A stretch of 53,739 nucleotides of DNA from Faecalibacillus faecis (lineage in GTDB: Bacteria; Bacillota_I; Bacilli_A; Erysipelotrichales; Coprobacillaceae), in contig NZ_PYLP01000017.1 in assembly GCF_003024675.1 (NCBI RefSeq), forward strand, positions 1 through 53,739. The letters run 5' to 3'. The notes under the pieces are model-generated. The model was not told the origin of the DNA. It did not search any database and saw nothing but the letters and a program-made list of their open reading frames with translations. Shown here piece after piece: positions 16,506-24,496 of this stretch (position 1 is the stretch's first letter; every line of letters starts with the position of its first letter). The translations under genes were made by a program, and so were the position numbers.

Positions 16506-18138
16506 GTGTAAGTTCTTTTAAAAATTCATCATCAGGATCAATATAGATTGTTTTATAATTATCTAAAATTACTTTTCCAGGTTTACTACCAGTTGGTTTT
16601 TTAAGTGTTTTAACGAGTGTATAGTTGACAGGAACACTGCTGGAATTTTTTCCTTTTGAGTAATAAGCTGCAATTTTAGCGGCTAAACGAATTGTATATT
16701 CATCTAAATCTTGAGCTTTGACGATGACATGACTTCCAGGCATATCTTTAGCATGGAACCACATATCATAACGATGAGCATATTTGAAAGTTAAATAATC
16801 GTTTTGTAAGTTATTTTTACCAATATCGATTTCAATGCCGTCTTTAGTAAGATATTTTTGAAATTGAGGGATTTTTTTCTTACGAATCGTATTTCTTTGT
16901 TTTTTCTTTTTTAAATAACCTTCATTTTCTAATTCTTCTTTAATTTCTAAAGCATCATAATAGGATGCTTGAGACATAGCTGTTATTAAAGAATCAAAAT
17001 AATCAATTTCTTTTTCAGTAAGTTCAATTTGTTGGTGAAGAACATCAATTGAATTCTTTGCTTTTTGATATTTTTGATAATACTTTTGGGCATTAGCTTT
17101 AGGATCTAATTTAGGGTCTAAAGTAATCTTCATCTTTGTATTATCATAATAATTATCAACTTCTACAGAAATCATTCCTTTTTGCATTAAGTGCAAAGAA
17201 GCATAGAGAAGATCACCTTTAATACGATAATCATCACTATTTTCAGAATCTTCTAGTGTTGCTTTTAGTTTCTTTAGTTTTGTGGTGTTTTTTTGATATT
17301 CATTTTGAATGAATTTTAATAAATTACTTGTTTGTTGTTTAATTCTTTCTTTTTGATCAATTTCATTAAAATGAAGATCTAAACCATCAAACAAAGCATG
17401 CTTTGTTGTAATTCCTTGTAAATGAGTCAATTCAATGACATGAAAATATTCTTTATCATTTATTTTAGTAATATAAAGATCTTGAGATTTATCGATTTGT
17501 TTCATGATTTCTTTAAAATCTTCACCTTGATCAATACGATAAAGAATTTCTTTAGAAAGAATGGGAGCTATTCCTTGATAAATCTTTGTAAGTTGAATAT
17601 CTTCAACAAAATCGCTTGTAAAAGGGTTAAGCTTTTCTACCATAGGTGGTAATTGATAAAGTGCTCCTGGTTGTAAAAAACGTTCTGTATTCATACTTGG
17701 TGAAATATGTTTAATACAATCAATAATTTTATTATTTTTTCCAACAAGAATAATATTAGAATGTTTCCCCATGATTTCTATATATAAAATATATTCAATC
17801 GCATCACCTAATTCATTGTGACAAGCAAATGTGATTTTTAAAATACGATCCAAGTCAATTTGTTCGATTTCTTTAATATAACCACCTTCTAATAATTTAC
17901 GAAATAACATCGTAAGAGGATTAGGGGCTTCAGGTGTTGGATAAGTTAAAGAAGTAAGCTGTACACGCGCGTACATTGGATGACTGGAAATAAGTAATTG
18001 ATAGTTTTTTCTATTGGCACGAACTTGAAATAAAAGCTCGTATTTGGAAATTTGATAGATTTTATTGATACGTCCACTTTGGATGGTATCAATTAATGAT
18101 TTTTTTACTTGATGCATCATAATGCCATCATAAGCCAT
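16495..18138 (-). CDS. rqcH: NFACT ribosome-rescue protein RqcH (formerly fibronectin-binding protein FbpA-like)
   Basis: This is a 547-aa protein of the NEMF/Rqc2 family. In Firmicutes RqcH binds stalled 50S subunits and recruits tRNA-Ala to add C-terminal alanine tails that mark nascent chains for degradation. N-terminal NFACT-N domain (about 1-210) with the Asp-Arg pair in the LDRILKI motif; coiled coils about 270-310 and 370-400; NFACT-R domain near 430-530 with the motif DMWFHAKDMPGSHV. The start is the ATG at 18138, 8 bases after GGGG. A GTG at 18147 overlaps that site and is rejected. It is divergent from gmk. It was historically annotated as a fibronectin-binding protein, but surface exposure is doubtful because no signal peptide is present. 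Confidence 0.9.
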   Translation of the reverse strand: MAYDGIMMHQVKKSLIDTIQSGRINKIYQISKYELLFQVRANRKNYQLLISSHPMYARVQLTSLTYPTPEAPNPLTMLFRKLLEGGYIKEIEQIDLDRILKITFACHNELGDAIEYILYIEIMGKHSNIILVGKNNKIIDCIKHISPSMNTERFLQPGALYQLPPMVEKLNPFTSDFVEDIQLTKIYQGIAPILSKEILYRIDQGEDFKEIMKQIDKSQDLYITKINDKEYFHVIELTHLQGITTKHALFDGLDLHFNEIDQKERIKQQTSNLLKFIQNEYQKNTTKLKKLKATLEDSENSDDYRIKGDLLYASLHLMQKGMISVEVDNYYDNTKMKITLDPKLDPKANAQKYYQKYQKAKNSIDVLHQQIELTEKEIDYFDSLITAMSQASYYDALEIKEELENEGYLKKKKQRNTIRKKKIPQFQKYLTKDGIEIDIGKNNLQNDYLTFKYAHRYDMWFHAKDMPGSHVIVKAQDLDEYTIRLAAKIAAYYSKGKNSSSVPVNYTLVKTLKKPTGSKPGKVILDNYKTIYIDPDDEFLKELTQKL

Positions 18139-18177
18139 ATTTATCACCCCAAAATACTATAACATATTTGAAATTAA

Positions 18178-18206
18178 TTGACATTATCTCTTTGTTATTG
18201 TAGAGT
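18178..18206 (+). promoter_or_regulatory. promoter of gmk
   Basis: Consensus -35 TTGACA (18178-18183), a 17-bp spacer and a weaker -10 TAGAGT (18201-18206). Confidence 0.55.
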
Positions 18207-18235
18207 AATTTTTATAAAAAAGGGGTGTGGAAAAA

Positions 18236-18799
18236 TTGAAAAGAGGAATGTTGATCATTCTCAGTGGGCCTAGTGGTGTTGGTAAAGGAACAGTAAGAGA
18301 AGAATTATTCAAAGATGAAAGTTTAAATTTAAGTTATTCTATTTCAATGACAACAAGAAAACCTAGACCTGCCGAAACAGAAGGTGTAGATTATTTCTTT
18401 GTTGATGAAAAAACGTTTGTAGATAAAATTGCTCAGGGTGGATTATTAGAATGGGCAAGATTTGTAGGTAATTATTATGGTACCCCTAAAGATAATGTAG
18501 ATCGTTTATTAGATGAAGGAAAAAATGTTGTTTTAGAAATTGAAGTACAAGGTGCATTACAAGTTATGAAAAAGTGTCCAGATGCCCTTACGATTTTCTT
18601 GGTACCACCTTCATTAGAAGAATTAGAAAGACGTATTCGTGGTAGACGTACAGAAAGTGAAGATATTGTGAAAGAACGTCTTGATAAAGCACGTAAAGAA
18701 ATTCAAACAAAAGATGAATATAAATATGTTGTTGAAAACGATGATGTTCATCTTGCTAAAGATAAGATTGCTAAAATCATTAGAGAACATAAAATATAG
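18236..18799 (+). CDS. gmk: guanylate kinase
   Basis: This 187-aa cytoplasmic enzyme phosphorylates GMP to GDP with ATP. The P-loop GPSGVGKGT is near residue 10, the GMP-binding segment is SYSISMTTRKPRPAE with GVDYFF near 35-55, and the lid Arg cluster RRIRGRRTESE lies near 135. I prefer the TTG at 18236: it sits about 10 bases from AAGGGG and gives the N-terminus MKRGMLIILSG, which matches the usual form of the family. A GTG at 18227 is in frame but touches the ribosome site. In many Firmicutes gmk is followed by rpoZ, but here a terminator ends the transcript and no omega gene follows. Confidence 0.92.
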   Translation: MKRGMLIILSGPSGVGKGTVREELFKDESLNLSYSISMTTRKPRPAETEGVDYFFVDEKTFVDKIAQGGLLEWARFVGNYYGTPKDNVDRLLDEGKNVVLEIEVQGALQVMKKCPDALTIFLVPPSLEELERRIRGRRTESEDIVKERLDKARKEIQTKDEYKYVVENDDVHLAKDKIAKIIREHKI

Positions 18800-18830
18800 A
18801 TGTTACGATAGTTATTCGTAACATCTTTTT
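18799..18830 (+). terminator. terminator after gmk
   Basis: A 10-bp stem GATGTTACGA / TCGTAACATC (18799-18808 with 18816-18825) with a 7-base loop and five T, starting at the stop codon. Confidence 0.85.
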
Positions 18831-18883
18831 GATAGATAAAAGGAAAGAATATGTGTTTTATTCTTTCCTTTTACTAACGTTAT

Positions 18884-19135
18884 TTAATTGTTTGCTTCCC
18901 AATAATTTTGAATTTGTAGAAGTTCTTCTAAATTAATTCGCAAGATATGCTCTTTGATATTATTAATAAAATCATCTCTTAATCTTGGACTTCCAAAATA
19001 ATGGGGTTTACCATGAATATGGTCATTATCTAAAATTTCAATAAACATTCTAGAATATTCTACTTTGTAAATTTTAGAAGGATAATCATTATGATCTTTT
19101 GTACGCATATCTTTGAAATATAATGTGTTTTCCAT
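18884..19135 (-). CDS. hypothetical protein
   Basis: This is an 83-aa soluble, polar protein I do not recognise. The ATG at 19135 lies about 10 bases after GAGGTGA on the minus strand; a GTG 24 bases upstream is in frame but precedes the ribosome site. The product mixes charged and aromatic residues (KDMRTKDHNDYPSKIYKVEY, IHGKPHYFGSPRLRD), has no membrane segment, and ends in a Leu-rich helix ILRINLEELLQIQNYWE. It is divergent from priA. An inverted repeat GATACA...TGTATC (19153-19170) just upstream of the ribosome site could be an operator. Codon use and the ribosome site suggest a genuine small gene. Confidence 0.55.
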   Translation of the reverse strand: MENTLYFKDMRTKDHNDYPSKIYKVEYSRMFIEILDNDHIHGKPHYFGSPRLRDDFINNIKEHILRINLEELLQIQNYWEANN

Positions 19136-19272
19136 GTTAAAAATTTCACCTCGATACACACAATTGTATCAAGAAAGAAAAATAATTGTAGTCTTGACAT
19201 TATTTTTATTCATGTTTCAATAAAAACATAAAGTATGACCGATTTCTTGTCGTATTTTTTTTTACATTGTTG

Positions 19273-19281
19273 TGGTAAAAT
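19273..19281 (+). promoter_or_regulatory. extended -10 promoter of the priA operon
   Basis: TGGTAAAAT matches an extended -10 (TGn-TAAAAT), 21 bp before the priA ATG. No good -35 lies at the normal distance. Confidence 0.4.
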
Positions 19282-19301
19282 ACATTCAAAGGGGTGAGGG
19301 T

Positions 19302-21485
19302 ATGTATATTTTAAAAGTTCTTGTTGAACATTCTTCTTATCAATTAGATCGTACTTTTGATTATCTATCCAATGATTATGTGGAAACAGGGTGTCGCGTA
19401 AGTATTCCTTTTGGTAGACAAAAAATCATTGGTTATGTCACAGAATGCTATCAAACAGATAAAACAAAACACCAATTAGAAGAAGAAAAAGGTTTTCGTT
19501 ATTCTTTTATTATTCAAATTATTGATCAAAAGCCTTTGTTAAATAAAGAACTACAAGAACTGGCTAAGTATATGGCAAAGCAAACCTTATCGACCCGAAT
19601 AAGTTGTTTACAATGTATGCTTCCGATTCAATTAAAACCAAAGAGTCAAAAGACAGTAGGTATTAAATATGAAAAAGTTATTTCTTTTATTAAAGAAATT
19701 CCTTTAAAAACGCCTAAACAACAAGAAGCATTAAATTATATAAAAGAACATCCTTTACTACCTGTAAAGGATTGCCCATATTCTTTAGTGGTTTTAAATA
19801 ATATAGAAAAACAAGGGGCTATTCAAATCATTCAACAAGAAGTTTATCGTGATCCCTATCATGAAAATATTCAACAAAATGATTTTCCTTTAACACCTAT
19901 GCAACAAAAAGTTGTTAATGAAATTTTGTTATGTCATGATTTTCAAACCTATTTACTTCATGGGGTGACAGGCTCAGGAAAAACAGAAGTCTATCTTCAA
20001 TTATCAAGACATATTATTGAACAAGGAAAAACAGTGCTCATGATGGTTCCTGAAATAGCATTAACACCAATGATGGTTGCTGCTTTTAAAAGTCGCTTTG
20101 GTAAACAAGTGGCGATTCTTCATTCTAAACTTTCTTCAGGAGAACGCTATGATGAATACCGTCGTATTGTAGAAGATGAAGTGAAGATTGTCGTGGGGGC
20201 GAGAAGTGCCGTTTTTGCGCCTCTTGAAAAAATAGGACTCATTATTATGGATGAAGAACATGATGCAAGTTATAAACAAGAAAGTAATCCACGTTACTTA
20301 ACTTCTCAAATAGCTAGATGGCGTGGTAAGTATCACGAATGTCCGGTGGTTTTAGGAAGTGCAACGCCTTCGTTAGAAAGTTATAGCCGTGCTTTAAAAG
20401 GAGTTTATCATTTATGTTCATTACCTAAACGAATCAACCAAAAGCCTCTACCTACAATTGAAATGATTGATATGGTAGAAGAAATCAAACATCATAATTA
20501 TGACCTTTTATCAAATAAAATGAAAACAAAAATTCAAGAAACGCTTGATAAAAATGAACAAGTGATGCTGTTATTAAATAAAAGAGGGTATGCAAGCTAT
20601 ATGCGTTGTTTATCTTGTGATGAAGTGCTAAAATGTCCTCATTGTGATGTTTCTTTGACGTATCATAAAGATAGCAAAACAATGCGTTGTCACTATTGTG
20701 ATTATCAGATTCCCTTTATAAAAAAATGTTCACATTGTGGAAGTACTAATGTAAAACTTATTGGTAGTGGTACGCAAAAGATTGAAGAATATTTAGAAAA
20801 TAATTTTTTAAATGCCCGGGTAATTCGTTATGATGTAGATTCAACCCGAAAAAAAGATGGACATCATGAATTACTCAAACGTTTTGAAAATCAAGAAGCG
20901 AACATTTTAGTAGGAACACAAATGATTGCGAAAGGGTTAAACTTTGAAAATGTGACTTTTGTTGGGGTCATTAATGCAGATCTATCATTAAATATTCCTG
21001 ATTTTCGTGCCAATGAAAGAACTTATCAGCTTTTAGAACAAGTCTCTGGTAGAAGTGGTAGAGGTAAGAAACAAGGAACGGTCATGATTCAAACGTATAA
21101 CCCTGATCATTTTGTTTTACAATGTGTTAAAAATCATGATTATCAAATGTTTTATAAAAAGGAAATGGAAATAAGGCAACTAGCGAAATATCCACCATAC
21201 TGTTATTTGATTAGTGTTTTAGTACAGGGGAAAAAGGAAGAAGAAGTGATATGGAATGCTAAACAAATGAAAGAATATTTGAAAAAGCAACTTCCACATG
21301 TTGGTGTTTTAGGACCAGCACCGTGTACGATATATAAGATGAGTGATATCTATCGTCAAAGAATGACACTCAAGGTCACAAAGACAGATCATCTTTATGA
21401 AACATTACAGATGATGATGGATTATTATAATAAAAAAGGAAAGGTAAATGTGATATGTGATTTTAATCCATACACAACACTCTAG
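19302..21485 (+). CDS. priA: primosomal replication-restart helicase PriA
   Basis: This 727-aa 3'-to-5' DNA helicase reloads the replisome at stalled forks. The N-terminal DNA-binding domain opens with YILKVLVEHSSYQLDRTFDY. Helicase motif I GVTGSGKTEVY is near residue 227, the DEEH box DEEHDASYKQE near 320, two CxxC zinc motifs (CLSCDEVLKCPHCDV and CHYCDYQIPFIKKCSHC) near 445-480, and motif VI QVSGRSGRGKKQG near 585. The ATG at 19302 follows GGGGTGAGGG; ten residues of upstream open frame are not used. It is the first gene of a long overlapping operon. In related bacteria def and fmt follow priA, but here rsmB comes 2 bp later. Confidence 0.95.
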   Translation: MYILKVLVEHSSYQLDRTFDYLSNDYVETGCRVSIPFGRQKIIGYVTECYQTDKTKHQLEEEKGFRYSFIIQIIDQKPLLNKELQELAKYMAKQTLSTRISCLQCMLPIQLKPKSQKTVGIKYEKVISFIKEIPLKTPKQQEALNYIKEHPLLPVKDCPYSLVVLNNIEKQGAIQIIQQEVYRDPYHENIQQNDFPLTPMQQKVVNEILLCHDFQTYLLHGVTGSGKTEVYLQLSRHIIEQGKTVLMMVPEIALTPMMVAAFKSRFGKQVAILHSKLSSGERYDEYRRIVEDEVKIVVGARSAVFAPLEKIGLIIMDEEHDASYKQESNPRYLTSQIARWRGKYHECPVVLGSATPSLESYSRALKGVYHLCSLPKRINQKPLPTIEMIDMVEEIKHHNYDLLSNKMKTKIQETLDKNEQVMLLLNKRGYASYMRCLSCDEVLKCPHCDVSLTYHKDSKTMRCHYCDYQIPFIKKCSHCGSTNVKLIGSGTQKIEEYLENNFLNARVIRYDVDSTRKKDGHHELLKRFENQEANILVGTQMIAKGLNFENVTFVGVINADLSLNIPDFRANERTYQLLEQVSGRSGRGKKQGTVMIQTYNPDHFVLQCVKNHDYQMFYKKEMEIRQLAKYPPYCYLISVLVQGKKEEEVIWNAKQMKEYLKKQLPHVGVLGPAPCTIYKMSDIYRQRMTLKVTKTDHLYETLQMMMDYYNKKGKVNVICDFNPYTTL

Positions 21486-21487
21486 TT

Positions 21488-22738
21488 ATGGCAAGAATAC
21501 ATGCGTATAGAATATTAAATCAATATTTTGAAGATGAAAGTTTTTTAAATATTGCATTAAATGAAGAATTAAAGAAAAGTGAATTAAAAAGAGAAGATAA
21601 AGATTTATGTACGACCATTGTTTATGGAACAATTCAAAATCTTTTAGCGATTCAATATCAATTACAACCTTATATCAAAGGAAAAAGAGTTAAAAAGAAA
21701 ATAAAGACACTACTTTATTTATCTTTATATCAACTGATGTATTTAGATAAAATACCTGAATATGCAGTTATTAATGAAGCAGTAAATATCGCTAAAAAAC
21801 AAGGCTATCAAACAAGTAAGTTTGTTAATGCGGTTTTAAGAAATTTTGTAAGAAATGAAAGAAGATCTTTAGAAGGTTTAGATGAATTAGAAAGAATTTC
21901 AATTGAAACATCACATCCTTTATGGATGGTTAAAATGTTTAATAAACAATATGGTTTAGAAAAAACAAAAAAGATTTGTTTAGAAGATAATACACCTCCT
22001 ACTAGAAGTGGACGTGTCAATACTTTAAAAGCAAGCAAAGAAGAATTATTAAAAGAAGGATGCTTTAAAGAAGGAACTTTATCTAAAGATGCACTTCTTT
22101 ATGATAAAGGAAATCTCGCTTTAACTTCTTATTTTAAAGAAGGAAAAGTAACAATTCAAGATGAATCAAGTCAGCTTGTTGCTAGATTACTTGATCCTCA
22201 AAAAACAGATTATGTTTTAGATATGTGTAGTGCACCAGGGAGTAAAACAACTCATTTAAGTGCTTTAATGGAAAATCAAGGAAAGATCGAGGCTTATGAT
22301 CTTTATGAACATAAAGTAAAACTTGTAGAATATAATTTAAGACGTTTAGGTGTTAAAAATGTACACATTCAAGCAGGAGATTCAACGAAGTTAAAAGAGG
22401 TTTACTCAGAAAAAACATTTGACCGTATTTTATTAGATGCTCCTTGTTCAGGATTTGGTGTTTTAAAACGTAAACCAGAGATCAAATATCACGATTCTTC
22501 TATCATGGATGGGCTTGTTTCTTTGCAGGAACTTTTATTGGAAAATGCATATTATTTATTGAAAAATGATGGTACAATGGTATATAGTACATGTACAATC
22601 AATAAAAAAGAAAATGAATTAATGATTCAAAAATTTATTGAAAAACATCCAGATATGGAAGTTATTAAACAACGTACAATATTAAATTATGAATATCACA
22701 CAGATGGATTTTTTATGTGTAAGATGAAAAAGGGTTAA
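21488..22738 (+). CDS. rsmB: 16S rRNA (cytosine-967-C5)-methyltransferase
   Basis: This is a 416-aa enzyme that methylates C967 of 16S rRNA using SAM. The N-terminal NusB-like RNA-binding domain (about 1-130) is followed by a Rossmann methyltransferase with DMCSAPGSKTTHLS near residue 243, DAPCSGFGVLKRKPE near 315, and the second catalytic cysteine motif YSTCTINKKENE near 365. The order and two-cysteine arrangement are typical of RsmB/Sun. It starts 2 bp after priA and ends 3 bp before rlmN, so it is co-transcribed with both. Confidence 0.94.
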   Translation: MARIHAYRILNQYFEDESFLNIALNEELKKSELKREDKDLCTTIVYGTIQNLLAIQYQLQPYIKGKRVKKKIKTLLYLSLYQLMYLDKIPEYAVINEAVNIAKKQGYQTSKFVNAVLRNFVRNERRSLEGLDELERISIETSHPLWMVKMFNKQYGLEKTKKICLEDNTPPTRSGRVNTLKASKEELLKEGCFKEGTLSKDALLYDKGNLALTSYFKEGKVTIQDESSQLVARLLDPQKTDYVLDMCSAPGSKTTHLSALMENQGKIEAYDLYEHKVKLVEYNLRRLGVKNVHIQAGDSTKLKEVYSEKTFDRILLDAPCSGFGVLKRKPEIKYHDSSIMDGLVSLQELLLENAYYLLKNDGTMVYSTCTINKKENELMIQKFIEKHPDMEVIKQRTILNYEYHTDGFFMCKMKKG

Positions 22739-22741
22739 AAG

Positions 22742-23764
22742 ATGGAACATTTATATAATTATTCGTTAGAAGAATTAACAGAATATTTTCAATCAATTGG
22801 GGAAAAAGCATTTCGTGCGAAACAAGTTTTTCAATGGCTTTATCAAAAAAATGCTTATGATTTCCAAGAAATGTCTAATATTTCTAAAGATCTAAGAGAA
22901 AAATTAGAAAAGAATTGTGTTATTGATCAATTTGAAATCAAAGAAAAACAAGTATCCAGTGATGGAACAATCAAATACTTATTTTCTTTAGTTGATGGTA
23001 ATTTAATTGAAGCAGTTTTAATGCAACACGATTATGGACAATCATTATGTGTAACAAGTCAAGTAGGATGTAATATGCAATGTGCATTCTGTGCCAGTGG
23101 TTTGTTAAAGAAACAACGTAATCTAACAGCGGGAGAAATGGTCAACCAAGTCATGGCCGTAAGTAAAGATACAGGAATTCGTATTTCTCATGTAGTTGTC
23201 ATGGGTACGGGAGAACCTTTTGATAACTATGATGAAGTCATGAAATTTGTTAGAATTATTAATCATCCTCATGGGCTAGCCATTGGAGCAAGACATATTA
23301 CGATTTCAACATGTGGACTTGTGAATATGATTGAACGTTATAGCAATGAAGGAATTCAAACAAACTTAGCGATTTCTTTACATGCTCCAAATGATGAAAT
23401 TCGTGATCAATTAATGCCAGTTAATAAAGCTTTTAATATGGATGTTTTAAGAAAAGGTATCCAAGATTATATTGAAAAAACAAATCGTCGTGTCACATTT
23501 GAATATATTTTATTAGATGGAGTGAATGATTCACTCACACATGCAAGACAACTTGCTCATTATATGAGAGGTTTAAATGCCTATGTGAATTTAATTCCAT
23601 ATAATAGTGTTGATGAACATGGTTTCCAACCAAGTACAAATGTTGAAGCTTTTAAAGATGAGCTTTTAAGATTACATATCAACTGTACGGTTAGAAAAGA
23701 ACATGGTAGAGATATTGATGGTGCTTGTGGACAATTAAGAGCAAAACGCAGTGGGGTGATATAA
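22742..23764 (+). CDS. rlmN: 23S rRNA (A2503-C2)/tRNA (A37-C2)-methyltransferase, radical SAM
   Basis: This 340-aa radical-SAM enzyme puts a methyl group on C2 of A2503 in 23S rRNA and A37 in some tRNAs. The 4Fe-4S ligand motif CNMQCAFC is near residue 112, with GTGEPFDNY near 160, ISLHAPNDEIRDQLMP near 210, and the second catalytic Cys in the C-terminal motif RDIDGACGQL near 330. Length matches RlmN; the CfrA-type resistance variant is unlikely, given full conservation of RlmN features and housekeeping context. The stop overlaps the next start by one base. Confidence 0.95.
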   Translation: MEHLYNYSLEELTEYFQSIGEKAFRAKQVFQWLYQKNAYDFQEMSNISKDLREKLEKNCVIDQFEIKEKQVSSDGTIKYLFSLVDGNLIEAVLMQHDYGQSLCVTSQVGCNMQCAFCASGLLKKQRNLTAGEMVNQVMAVSKDTGIRISHVVVMGTGEPFDNYDEVMKFVRIINHPHGLAIGARHITISTCGLVNMIERYSNEGIQTNLAISLHAPNDEIRDQLMPVNKAFNMDVLRKGIQDYIEKTNRRVTFEYILLDGVNDSLTHARQLAHYMRGLNAYVNLIPYNSVDEHGFQPSTNVEAFKDELLRLHINCTVRKEHGRDIDGACGQLRAKRSGVI

Positions 23765-24495
23765 TGGAGTATTATGCATTGACAGATATTGGTAAGATAA
23801 GAGAAAAAAATCAAGATCAAGCAGCCACGGCTATTAATTTAAAAGATCAGGTTTTAGGTGTTGTTTGTGATGGTATGGGCGGACATAAAGCAGGAGAAAT
23901 TGCTTCTCATGTTGTAGAAGAACATGTTTTAACATGCTTTAAGGCAAATCCACCTTTTATTGATGATGATGAAGTTAAAAATTGGCTTATGGATACGGTT
24001 TTAGAAGCTCATCAAATCGTTAAAAGAATGGCAAATATGCAAGAAAATACCAAAGGTATGGGAACTACTGTTGCCATTTGTGTGGTAAGTGGGAATGATG
24101 CTTTTTTATGCCATGTAGGAGATAGTCGTATTTATCTTTATGATGAAGAAGAAATTACACAAATGACGAAAGATCATACACTTGTCAATGAACTCATTGA
24201 ACGTGGAGCTATTACGAAAGAAGAAGGAAAGAATCATCGCCAGAAGAATGTTTTAATGCAAGCAATTGGTGTAGAGATGGATATTGTTCCCTCTATTCAA
24301 AAAGTTGAATTAAATGGTAAGAATATTTTAATATGTAGCGATGGATTATTTAATTCATTAGAAGATCAAAAAATCTTAGAAATTGTGAAAAAAGAAATGG
24401 ATATAAAAGAAAAAGTTCATCTTTTAATAGAACAAGCAAATGAACATGGTGGACGTGATAATATTGCAGCTGTGTTAATAGAAGGAGGACGTTAG
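23764..24495 (+). CDS. stp: PP2C-family Ser/Thr phosphatase Stp/PrpC
   Basis: This 243-aa Mn2+-dependent protein phosphatase opposes the kinase encoded next. Metal-binding motifs in order: REKNQDQ near residue 15, CDGMGGHKAGEIA near 37, GMGTTVA near 97, HVGDSRIYLY near 115, TKDHTLVNELI near 132, CSDGLFN near 193 and GGRDNIAAV near 230. The ATG at 23764 overlaps the rlmN stop, with GGGGTG upstream as the ribosome site; an open frame inside rlmN before it is not used. It ends 1 bp before prkC. The stp-prkC pair is the standard Firmicute kinase/phosphatase switch for cell wall, translation and metabolism. Confidence 0.94.
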   Translation: MEYYALTDIGKIREKNQDQAATAINLKDQVLGVVCDGMGGHKAGEIASHVVEEHVLTCFKANPPFIDDDEVKNWLMDTVLEAHQIVKRMANMQENTKGMGTTVAICVVSGNDAFLCHVGDSRIYLYDEEEITQMTKDHTLVNELIERGAITKEEGKNHRQKNVLMQAIGVEMDIVPSIQKVELNGKNILICSDGLFNSLEDQKILEIVKKEMDIKEKVHLLIEQANEHGGRDNIAAVLIEGGR

Positions 24496-24496
24496 G

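Noticed and set aside
22742-23764. Possibility that rlmN is a Cfr-type resistance methylase
   Set aside because: Full RlmN motif set and standard rsmB-rlmN-stp-prkC context argue for the housekeeping enzyme.
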